Assembly (NCBI GenBank): GCA_023425905.1
Contig: JAFABT010000138.1
Location: 1 to 8,439 of the forward strand
Direction of reading: 5' to 3'
Length of the DNA stretch: 8,439 bases
Source: Actinomycetes bacterium
GTDB taxonomy: Bacteria; Actinomycetota; Actinomycetes; Actinomycetales; Cellulomonadaceae
Shown: one piece after another, positions 1-5,442 of the stretch
How the letters are laid out: each line of letters opens with the position of its first letter
Numbering within the stretch: the stretch's first letter is position 1
Made by a program: the position numbers and the translations under genes
The notes under the pieces: generated by a model
What the model was told of the DNA's origin: nothing
Seen by the model: only the letters and a program-made list of their open reading frames with translations
The model's database searches: none

Positions 1-267
1 GTCCTCGACCACGTGACCGCGAGCTTCCCGCCCGCGTACCTCGCAGTCGGCAACGGTGACCCGCTCCGCAGCCACTCCTACGCACTCGCCGACCGGCTCG
101 CCGAACTCGGCGTCCCGACGACGACGGCCTTCTACCCCGACGACTACGAGCCGCGCCTGGGGCACGAGTTCCAGCTCGACCTCACGCGCAGCTCCGAGGC
201 GCGCGACGTCCTCGCCGCGACCGCCGCCTTCCTCGCCGACCGGCTCAGAGCTCCCGCGACCCCATGA
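1..267 (+). CDS. Alpha/beta-hydrolase fold esterase/lipase, C-terminal fragment (5' end outside window)
   Basis: The reading frame is open from base 1 and ends at TGA 265-267, giving 88 visible residues. The segment ends like an alpha/beta hydrolase of the esterase/lipase (HSL/Aes-like) type. After a strand leading to the GNGDPL turn, Asp20 (window numbering) fits the catalytic acid, and GHEF with His55 fits the catalytic histidine. The spacing between them, with an amphipathic helix (SYALADRLAELG) and a strand (TTTAFYP), is normal for the family. The nucleophile elbow (GxSxG) and oxyanion region would lie upstream and are not visible, so the substrate cannot be judged. The last 23 bases overlap the 3' end of the TPR gene on the opposite strand. 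The GTG at 13 is not the real start because the fold needs upstream sequence. The family call is fairly secure; the specific activity is unknown. Confidence 0.8.
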   Translation, partial: VLDHVTASFPPAYLAVGNGDPLRSHSYALADRLAELGVPTTTAFYPDDYEPRLGHEFQLDLTRSSEARDVLAATAAFLADRLRAPATP

Positions 268-1366
268 GGTCGTAGTTCGCCCGGGCGTCGGCCATGTGAC
301 GCTGCGACTCCTCCTCGCGGCCGGCACTGGCGCACAGGTCCGCGAGCGCGACGGAGCAGTCCGCCGCCTGCCGACGCAGCCCCAGGTGCGCCGCCCGGTC
401 ACGCGCGCGCAGGTACGTGCTCTCCGCCTCCTCGACGCGCTCCGTGCGGGCGTAGATCGTCGCGAGGCCGATCGTGCACTCGAGCGCGGGGCCGTCGATG
501 TCGAACAGCTCGTAGTAGGCGGCGGCGTCGCGGTAGGTGACCTCCGCGTCTGCGTCCCGGCCCGCGTCGCGCAGCACGCCCGCGAGGTTCGTCGAGCAGT
601 CGGCCGCCGCGCGGTGGAGGTCGTTCGCAAGGTAGTACGTCCGCGCCTCGAGGTAGGCCTCTTCCGCGGCGTCGAAGCGTCCCGTCTCCCACGCGCTGCG
701 GGCGAGCGCCGTCGTGCAGTGCGCCGCCTGGTGGTTGAGCTCGTGGAGCCGGAAGTACGCCCGGGCCTGGTCGAGGAGCTGGTCGGCGACCTCGTACCGG
801 CCGGCCGTCACGTGGATCTCGCCGAGCTTCATCGTCGTCTGGGCGGCCTCGTGGTTGAGCTCGTGGTTGCGGTAGTAGTCGAGCGCCTGGGCGATCGCGT
901 CCGCGGCGTCCTCGGTGCGGCCCGTGGCGAGGTAGACGGCGCCGAGGTGCTCCGTGCAGGCGGCGACCTGGTGGTCGAGCCCATGGCGACGGAAGTACTC
1001 CCGCGCCGAGCCGAAGGCACGCTCCGCGAGCGTGTGCCGCCCCGTCGCGAGGTAGACGTTGCCGAGGTTCGCCATCGTCGTCGCGGCGCGGTCTGGCATG
1101 TCGTGCGCCTGGAAGTAGCCGAGCGCCTGCGTGAGGGTGTCCTCCGCCTCCGGGAACCGGCCCGTCGCCCGGTAGACGAGGCCGAGGTTGCGCGCCGAGT
1201 CCGCTGCCCGCTCCTCCGCACCCGCGAGACCGAAGTGGTCCGCCGCACCCTGCCAGCCCCGCTCGGCCGTCTCGTAGTCGAGGCGCTCCCACGCCTCGGC
1301 GGCGGAGTCGTAGAGCTGCTGGGCAGTCTCGTGGCGGGGGTCGCGGGCGGTGGCGTCGTGGCTCAT
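245..1366 (-). CDS. TPR-repeat protein with eight 40-residue repeats
   Basis: A 373-residue protein that is almost all tetratricopeptide-like helical hairpins. After a short N-terminal stretch and a degenerate half repeat (about 19-52), eight repeats follow with an exact 40-residue period starting at residues 53, 93, 133, 173, 213, 253, 293 and 333. Each has the pattern AA-x-x-x-x-x-L-(G/A)-x-x-x-x-x-(T/A)-G-R-x-x-x-A, then an A-x-x-Y-(Y/F) helix. The fifth position is Cys in five repeats (137, 217, 257, 297, 337). There is no signal peptide, membrane segment or attached catalytic domain, so it is probably a cytoplasmic scaffold; its partner is unknown. The start is ATG 1366 because the repeats and coding character begin soon after it, and GAGGA sits 10 bases upstream. 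The frame stays open to 1522, but that extension looks like untranslated leader. Genes alongside do not suggest a function. It is convergent with the hydrolase gene and overlaps its 3' end. Confidence 0.85.
   Translation of the reverse strand: MSHDATARDPRHETAQQLYDSAAEAWERLDYETAERGWQGAADHFGLAGAEERAADSARNLGLVYRATGRFPEAEDTLTQALGYFQAHDMPDRAATTMANLGNVYLATGRHTLAERAFGSAREYFRRHGLDHQVAACTEHLGAVYLATGRTEDAADAIAQALDYYRNHELNHEAAQTTMKLGEIHVTAGRYEVADQLLDQARAYFRLHELNHQAAHCTTALARSAWETGRFDAAEEAYLEARTYYLANDLHRAAADCSTNLAGVLRDAGRDADAEVTYRDAAAYYELFDIDGPALECTIGLATIYARTERVEEAESTYLRARDRAAHLGLRRQAADCSVALADLCASAGREEESQRHMADARANYDLMGSREL
248..1210 (-). repeat. Eight tandem 120-bp units encoding the TPR array
   Basis: The 40-residue protein repeats are also visible in the DNA as a 120-bp period. 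A 16-base word at 731-746 recurs exactly at 851-866, and a near copy begins at 971, each 120 bases apart (it encodes HELNH or HGLDH). Another word around the T-G-R turn recurs with the same spacing near 920, 1040 and 1160. This indicates growth by tandem duplication in the gene's past. The copies have since diverged, so recent expansion is not indicated. Confidence 0.8.
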
Positions 1367-1427
1367 GCGGATGCGGTCCTCGTCGTGGATGGCCGACGCT
1401 CGGTTCGTCGGCGGGGAGCTCGGGTGG

Positions 1428-1433
1428 AGCCTA
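1428..1433 (-). promoter_or_regulatory. Possible -10 element for the TPR gene
   Basis: Read on the minus strand this is TAGGCT, which fits the actinobacterial TANNNT -10 pattern. It would start the transcript near 1421 and leave a leader of about 55 bases before ATG 1366. I see no good -35 at the right distance, so support is weak. Confidence 0.25.
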
Positions 1434-1539
1434 TCGACGTGCGGCCGCAAAGGGGGAGAGCAACCACCCTGACGACGGGACGAATTCCACCCGCTGCTCA
1501 CCCGGATGGACCTCCCCGGCACGCGCCGATCATGCTCGG

Positions 1540-1545
1540 TACCAT
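1540..1545 (+). promoter_or_regulatory. -10 element (TACCAT) of a probable leaderless promoter for the 97-residue protein
   Basis: TACCAT matches TANNNT and is followed by six bases and then the GTG start codon at 1552. That is the distance at which a transcript would begin on the first base of the start codon. There is no Shine-Dalgarno sequence in front of the GTG, which agrees with leaderless translation, a common arrangement in actinobacteria. No clear -35 is visible. Confidence 0.5.
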
Positions 1546-1551
1546 CGTGCG

Positions 1552-1845
1552 GTGATCTTCAAGGCAGTCGGCGACGGACGTCCCTACCCCGACCACGGCC
1601 TCGTCACCCCGAAGGACTGGGCGGAGGTCCCGCCGCGGCAGGTGCGTCTCGACGAGCTCGTGACGACCAAGCGCACGCTCAGCCTCGACTCGCTGCTCTC
1701 GGACGACTCGACGTTCTTCGGCGACCTGTTCGCCCACGTCGTGCAGTACCGCGGTGTCATGTACCTCGAGGACGGTCTGCACCGTGCCGTCCGTGCCGCG
1801 CTGCAGCAGCGCGCCGTGCTCCACGCCCGGGTCCTCGTCGTCTGA
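1552..1845 (+). CDS. Small conserved actinobacterial protein, family commonly labelled VapB-like antitoxin
   Basis: A 97-residue soluble protein starting at GTG 1552. I recognise it from the run MIFKAVGDGRPYPDHG, the PPRQVRLDELVTTKRTL segment and the LEDGLHRAVRAALQQR helix near the C-terminus. Close relatives occur widely in actinobacteria, often directly before a gene for a LytR-C-domain protein, as here. Public pipelines tend to name them type II VapB antitoxins. I see no PIN-domain (VapC) toxin gene beside it on either strand, and no obvious N-terminal ribbon-helix-helix DNA-binding segment. The antitoxin name is therefore poorly supported here and the true role is unknown. The protein is full length for this family. 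It has no ribosome-binding site and a -10 element six bases upstream, so it is probably leaderless. A hairpin follows its stop codon. The family call is firm; the function is not. Confidence 0.85.
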   Translation: MIFKAVGDGRPYPDHGLVTPKDWAEVPPRQVRLDELVTTKRTLSLDSLLSDDSTFFGDLFAHVVQYRGVMYLEDGLHRAVRAALQQRAVLHARVLVV

Positions 1846-1863
1846 CGGCCCCTGGCCCGCGCT

Positions 1864-1889
1864 GACGGGCGCTCGCGACAGCGCCTGTC
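1864..1889 (+). terminator. Hairpin terminator candidate after the VapB-like gene
   Basis: GACGGGCGCT (1864-1873) pairs with AGCGCCTGTC (1880-1889) across a six-base loop. The stem is ten base pairs with one G-U pair. It begins 18 bases after the stop codon at 1845 and lies before the next promoter. There is no T-tract, which is usual for actinobacterial terminators. Confidence 0.55.
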
Positions 1890-1928
1890 CACGCCTGGAT
1901 GCACGCCCCGTGCGCCCGGTGCATTAGT

Positions 1929-1934
1929 TAGGGT
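1929..1934 (+). promoter_or_regulatory. -10 element (TAGGGT) of a probable leaderless promoter for the LytR_C gene
   Basis: TAGGGT fits TANNNT and is followed by seven bases before GTG 1942, so the transcript should begin on the start codon. The surrounding bases are unusually AT-rich for this window (TTAGTTAGGGTTA). There is no ribosome-binding site. A six-base inverted repeat, ATGCAC (1899-1904) and GTGCAT (1919-1924), lies just upstream and could be an operator half-site pair, although this may be chance. Confidence 0.6.
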
Positions 1935-1941
1935 TACGCCT

Positions 1942-2637
1942 GTGACCGTCCCGACCTCGCCCGACCGCGCCCGTGCCCTGCGCAGGCGACGCCAGCGCGA
2001 GCGTCAGGCCGTGATCTTCGGCCTGCTCATCGCGGTGCTCGCCGTCGCGGCCCTCGGCGGTATCGCGATCTGGAGCGGGGCGCTCGACGCCCCCTTCGCC
2101 CGTCCGTTCACCGTCGTGTCGAAGTCCCCCGACTACGTGCCGCCGCCCGTGCCGTGCGTCGAGCCGGACTCGATGCCCGTGAAGTACACGAAGACGAAGG
2201 TCAACGTCTTCAACGCCTCGACGCGCGTCGGCCTCGCGGGCGACACCGCGGCCGCGGTCGCGGAGCGCGGGTTCAAGATCGGCACGACCGACAACTTCGG
2301 GGAGACCTTCGACACCCCCGCCCGCATCTACTTCGGGGTCGAGGGCGTCCGGCAGGCGTACACCCTCGCCGCCCAGCTGCCGTCAGCCGAGCTGCACTAC
2401 GACAACCGCGAGGGCAAGACGATCGACCTCGCCGTCGGCTCGCTCTGGGCGGACATGCTCCCGCCGGAGGACGTCACGCTCGACCCGAAGCAGCCGCTCG
2501 AGCCGCTGCCGGGATGCGTCCCCCTCGCCTCGGCCACGCCCGAGCCCTCCCCGACGCCCAAGGCCCCGGAGTCGGGCAAGCCGTCCGGCAAGGCGAGCGC
2601 GGCGGCAGACGCGAAGTCGGCACCGAGCGCCAAGTGA
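1942..2637 (+). CDS. Membrane-anchored protein with LytR C-terminal domain
   Basis: A 231-residue protein. Residues 1-23 are highly basic (RARALRRRRQRERQ), and about 24-46 form one membrane segment, giving an N-in, C-out anchor. The outer part has a Pro-rich linker and then a LytR_C domain at about 84-172, marked by KVNVFNASTRVGLAGDTAAA and the following GFKIG and IYFGV strands. This domain follows the catalytic part of many LytR-CpsA-Psr wall-polymer ligases. Here it stands alone with no LCP catalytic domain, so an enzyme activity is not expected; a cell-envelope binding or accessory role is an inference. The tail from about 195 is low-complexity Pro/Ser/Ala/Lys. Cys72 and Cys192 flank the domain and could form a disulphide outside the cell. 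The start is GTG 1942, placed by the leaderless promoter. The stop overlaps the next gene's GTG. Confidence 0.87.
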   Translation: MTVPTSPDRARALRRRRQRERQAVIFGLLIAVLAVAALGGIAIWSGALDAPFARPFTVVSKSPDYVPPPVPCVEPDSMPVKYTKTKVNVFNASTRVGLAGDTAAAVAERGFKIGTTDNFGETFDTPARIYFGVEGVRQAYTLAAQLPSAELHYDNREGKTIDLAVGSLWADMLPPEDVTLDPKQPLEPLPGCVPLASATPEPSPTPKAPESGKPSGKASAAADAKSAPSAK

Positions 2638-3251
2638 GCACAGGGCGGCCCCGCCCGGAGCTGCGTCGGTACGCGCCGCGCGACCGCGCGGCCGTCTACG
2701 ACATCTGCATCCGCACCGGCCACGACGGCGAGGACGCCCGCGGCGTCCACGCCCGGCCGGAGCTCGTCCCCGAGATCTGGGCCGGGCCGTACCTCGCGCT
2801 CGCGCCCGACCTCGCGTGGGTCGCGGTCGACGACGCCGACGAGCCGGTCGGCTACGTCCTCGGCGTCGCGGACACGGTGGCCTTCGCCGCCGCGTGCGAG
2901 GAGCACTGGTGGCCCGCGGCCCGCGCCCGCAACCCGGTGCCGCCGCAGGGCGCCCCCGCGTCCGACGCCTCCCTCTACCAAACCCTCCACGACCCGCCCG
3001 GCCCGCAGCCCGACTTCGTCGACGCGTACCCCGCGCACCTCCACGTCGACCTGCTCCCCCGCGCTCAGGGCACCGGGACGGGCCGCGCCCTGCTCGAGAC
3101 GCTCTTCGCCGACCTGCGCCGGCGGGAGGTGACCGGGCTGCACCTCGGCGCGTCGAGCACGAACACGCGGGCGATCGCGTTCTACGAGCACGTGGGTCTC
3201 CACGTCCTCGAGACCCGGCCCGGGGTCACGTACCTCGGGATCCGCCTCTGA
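2634..3251 (+). CDS. GNAT-family N-acetyltransferase
   Basis: A 205-residue protein beginning at GTG 2634, which shares the four bases GTGA with the stop of the LytR_C gene. The start is chosen because the open frame further upstream is antisense-like shadow, while the GNAT fold begins at once (LRRYAPRDRAAVYDICIRTG). The acetyl-CoA motif A is LPRAQGTGTGR (141-151), and the C-terminal helix is NTRAIAFYEHVGL (177-189). The long insert between the N-terminal part and motif A (about 80-135, with EEHWWP and PDFVDAYPAHLHVDL) resembles the bacterial acetyltransferases related to the GNAT-like C-terminal domain of eukaryotic O-GlcNAcase. That likeness is from memory of the family and not proof. The acceptor is unknown. 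Expression is probably tied to the gene upstream by translational coupling, as no good ribosome-binding site is present. Confidence 0.88.
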   Translation: MSTGRPRPELRRYAPRDRAAVYDICIRTGHDGEDARGVHARPELVPEIWAGPYLALAPDLAWVAVDDADEPVGYVLGVADTVAFAAACEEHWWPAARARNPVPPQGAPASDASLYQTLHDPPGPQPDFVDAYPAHLHVDLLPRAQGTGTGRALLETLFADLRRREVTGLHLGASSTNTRAIAFYEHVGLHVLETRPGVTYLGIRL

Positions 3252-3283
3252 CTCTTCGCGCGACCCAGCACGGCTGCGACGCA

Positions 3284-3327
3284 CGACGGCCCCCGACGCG
3301 CTGCAGGGGGCGCATCGGGGGCCGTCG
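3284..3327. terminator. Strong bidirectional hairpin terminator between convergent GNAT and permease genes
   Basis: A perfect 13-bp inverted repeat, CGACGGCCCCCGA at 3284-3296 with TCGGGGGCCGTCG at 3315-3327. The stem continues inward after one mismatch with GCGC (3298-3301) and GCGC (3310-3313). There is no T-tract on either side, as is usual in actinobacteria. It stands 32 bases after the GNAT stop and, on the minus strand, 24 bases after the TGA at 3352-3354 where the permease gene would be expected to end. It therefore fits a shared terminator. Confidence 0.8.
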
Positions 3328-3351
3328 GCGTGCGCCAGGGGTGCGCACGGC

Positions 3352-4721
3352 TCAGGGGGGCACGCGGAGGCCGGCGCCTCCTCCTCGAGCGCGGTCCCGG
3401 CAGGGGCCGACGCGGGCGTCGCGGCCTCCTGGTTCGTCCCCCGCCATCGGGCCACCGCACGCATGCCGTGGTAGAAGACGAGGACCGCCGCCGTGCCGAT
3501 CGCGATGCCCTCGAAGGTGAGTCCACCCTCGGTCGAGAAGTTGAAGTTCGCGGCGGCGATGATGAGGCCGATGCCCGCGACGGTGAGGTTCGTCGGGTCG
3601 GCGAAGGACACCTTGTTCTGCACCCAGATGCGGGCACCGAGGATCGTGATCATCCCGTAGAGGACGACGCCCGCGCCGCCGAGGACGCCGACGGGGATCG
3701 TGCCGACGACCGCACCGAACTTCGGTGAGAACGACAGCACGAGCGCCGCGAAGCCCGCGACCCAGTACGCGGCCGTCGAGTAGACCTTCGTCGCCGCCAT
3801 CACACCGATGTTCTCCGCGTACGTCGTCGTCCCGACACCGCCGCCGACGCCGGACAGCGTCGTCGCGAGACCGTCGGCGAAGATCGCGCGGCCGGTCACG
3901 TCGTCGTAGTTCTTGCCCGTCATCGCCGACACCGACTTGATGTGGCCGATGTTCTCCGCGACGAGCACGAAGACCACGGGAAGGAACAGCCCGAGGACGC
4001 CCGGGTCGATCGTCGGCGCCGTGAACTCCGGCAGGCCGATCCAGCCGGCCTTCGCGACGCCGCTGAAGTCCACCTCGCCCTGGAGCACCGCGGCGACGTA
4101 CCCGACGAGCACGCCGACGAGGATCGCCAGACGCCCGAGGATGCCGCGGAAGAACACGGTGACGAAGCAGATCGCGACGACGGTGACGAGCGCCGTGAGC
4201 GGTGCCCCCCGCACGCCCGAGAACGACCCGTCGGCCTGCGGGTAGCCCCACGCGGCGGGCGCGAGGTTGATGCCGATGAGCGCGACGATGGTGCCGGTGA
4301 CGACGGGCGGCATGAGGACGTCGATCCACCGCACGCCCGCGACGTGCGAGATCGCACCGATGGCCATGAGCGCGACACCCGTGACGAGGATGCCGCCGAC
4401 CGCCGCCGAGACCCCGCCCGGGGAGGCCGACGCCGCGAGCAGCGGCGCGATGAACGCGAAGGACGAGCCGAGGTAGGACGGCAGGCGGTTCTTCGTGAGG
4501 AGGAGGAAGAGGAGCGTGCCGATCGCGGAGAAGAACAGCGCCGTCGAGACCGGCATCCGCGTGATCGTCGGGACGAGGATCGTCGCACCGAACATCGCGA
4601 CGACGTGCTGCAGACCGATGCCGATCGTGCGGGGCCAGGCGAGGCGCTCGTCGGGGGCGACGACCTGACCGGGGGTGACCGAGCGACCGTCGCCGTGCAG
4701 CGACCAGCCGATCCGTGCCAT
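3352..4721 (-). CDS. Uracil/xanthine permease (NCS2 nucleobase:cation symporter), 3' end frame anomalous
   Basis: Inner-membrane transporter of the UraA/PyrP/RutG group, which takes up nucleobases with protons. Family marks are GLQHVVAMFGATILVP (37-51), YLGSSFAFIAP (83-93), AENIGHIKSVSAMTG (255-269) and GVGTTTYAENIGVM (295-308). Glu256, His260 and Glu303 match the UraA substrate and proton residues Glu241, His245 and Glu290. The start is ATG 4721, with a strong GAAGGAG five bases upstream. About 428 residues cover the whole transporter, followed by an Ala/Pro/Glu tail. As written, the frame has no stop there. It passes the TGA at 3352-3354 one base out of register, after a run of six G (3355-3360), and stays open to 2397 (774 residues), across the GNAT gene. 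I give 3352 as the likely true end, assuming a one-base error or mutation in the run. The function is secure; the 3' end is not. Confidence 0.85.
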
Positions 4722-4838
4722 GGGGGCTCCTTCGTGCGACGGGCGATGTCGCGTGCGTGGGGTGGGATGCGTGCGCGGGGTGCGTGTCGCGGGTGGTGCG
4801 GGCCGACGCCGCCGCCGTCCAGCAGGGGCCCAGGGGGA

Positions 4839-4844
4839 AGGGTA
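4839..4844 (-). promoter_or_regulatory. Possible -10 element for the permease gene
   Basis: On the minus strand this reads TACCCT, fitting TANNNT. It would give a transcript starting near 4832 with a leader of about 110 bases before ATG 4721. No clear -35 is visible. The leader is markedly C-rich and G-poor (see findings). Confidence 0.3.
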
Positions 4845-4851
4845 GCGAGCA

Positions 4852-4879
4852 CTGCCCCTGCGCGGGCGCACTGTGGGAT
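4852..4879 (+). promoter_or_regulatory. Possible promoter for the DUF4190-glycosyltransferase pair
   Basis: CTGCCC (4852-4857) and TGGGAT (4874-4879), 16 bases apart, are weak matches to -35 and -10 boxes. They would start a transcript near 4887, about 65 bases before ATG 4953. Only the position in the divergent gap and this partial match support it. Confidence 0.25.
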
Positions 4880-4952
4880 GCTCGTTTCCGACATGTCGCC
4901 CAGCAGCCCTGGTGCGCCTCCAGCCCCCACACCGACGCACACGGAGATCGCG

Positions 4953-5402
4953 ATGACCGTCCCGCCCAGCCCGGAGAACCCCACGCCCGCCGAGGGCTCC
5001 TCGACGCCGCCGGCACCGTCCGGCTACGAGGTCCCGTCCTCCAGCTACGCGGCACCGTCGCCCGCGCCCGGGTACGGCGCCCCGGGGTACAGCGCCCCGA
5101 CGTACGGCACCCCCGGCTACGCCCCTGCCCCCGCGGGCCGACCGACGAACTCCATGGCCATCGTCGCGCTCGTCGCCGGCATCGCCGGGTGGACGTTCCT
5201 CCCCCTGCTCGGGTCGATCGCGGCCGTCATCATCGGCCCCATGGCCGTCTCCCAGATCAAGCAGACCGGTGAGGAGGGCACGACGCTCGCGAAGGTCGGG
5301 CTGTGGCTCGGCTGGGCCGCGATCATCCTCACCGCCCTCGCGGTGCTCGCGTTCGTCATGTTCGCCCTCTTCATCGGGGCGAACGTCGCGGCGGTCAACT
5401 GA
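4953..5402 (+). CDS. DUF4190-type membrane protein with Pro/Gly/Tyr-rich N-terminus
   Basis: A 149-residue protein. Residues 1-66 are low-complexity, rich in Pro, Ser, Gly and Tyr, with several PGY/APxYG units between 38 and 60 (for example APGYGAPGYSAPTYGTPGY). Then come a hydrophobic hairpin starting NSMAIVALVAGIAGW (66-98) and a second membrane segment at about 114-144, joined by a short polar loop with QIKQTGEEG. This layout is typical of the DUF4190 family common in actinobacteria. Its biochemical role is unknown, and the disordered head probably lies in the cytoplasm. The start is ATG 4953, with GGAG six bases before it. An in-frame ATG at 4878 would add 25 residues but lacks a ribosome-binding site. 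The glycosyltransferase gene starts 40 bases after its stop on the same strand, so the two may be co-transcribed. Confidence 0.83.
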   Translation: MTVPPSPENPTPAEGSSTPPAPSGYEVPSSSYAAPSPAPGYGAPGYSAPTYGTPGYAPAPAGRPTNSMAIVALVAGIAGWTFLPLLGSIAAVIIGPMAVSQIKQTGEEGTTLAKVGLWLGWAAIILTALAVLAFVMFALFIGANVAAVN

Positions 5403-5442
5403 CGCCCGTCCCACCTCGTAGTCGACGCAGGGAGCACCTCGC

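Noticed and set aside
248..1210. CRISPR-like or non-coding direct repeats
   Set aside because: The 120-bp periodicity is fully explained by the encoded 40-residue TPR units.
1367..1522. 52-residue N-terminal extension of the TPR protein
   Set aside because: The added residues (Ser/Pro/Arg-rich) show no fold, cover the likely -10 element at 1428-1433, and the ATG at 1366 has a usable ribosome-binding sequence.
56..1555. 499-residue open frame on + opposite the TPR gene
   Set aside because: It is Arg/Val/Glu-rich with no recognisable domain and mirrors a well-formed TPR protein on the other strand; it is a GC-driven shadow.
1552..1845. Complete toxin-antitoxin module
   Set aside because: Only the antitoxin-labelled protein is present. 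Neighbouring genes encode a LytR_C protein and a TPR protein, and no short toxin gene was found on either strand.
3942..4952. Upstream part of the open frame that ends in the DUF4190 protein
   Set aside because: This part is Asp/Glu/Arg-rich antisense to the permease; the real protein starts at 4953 with its own ribosome-binding site.
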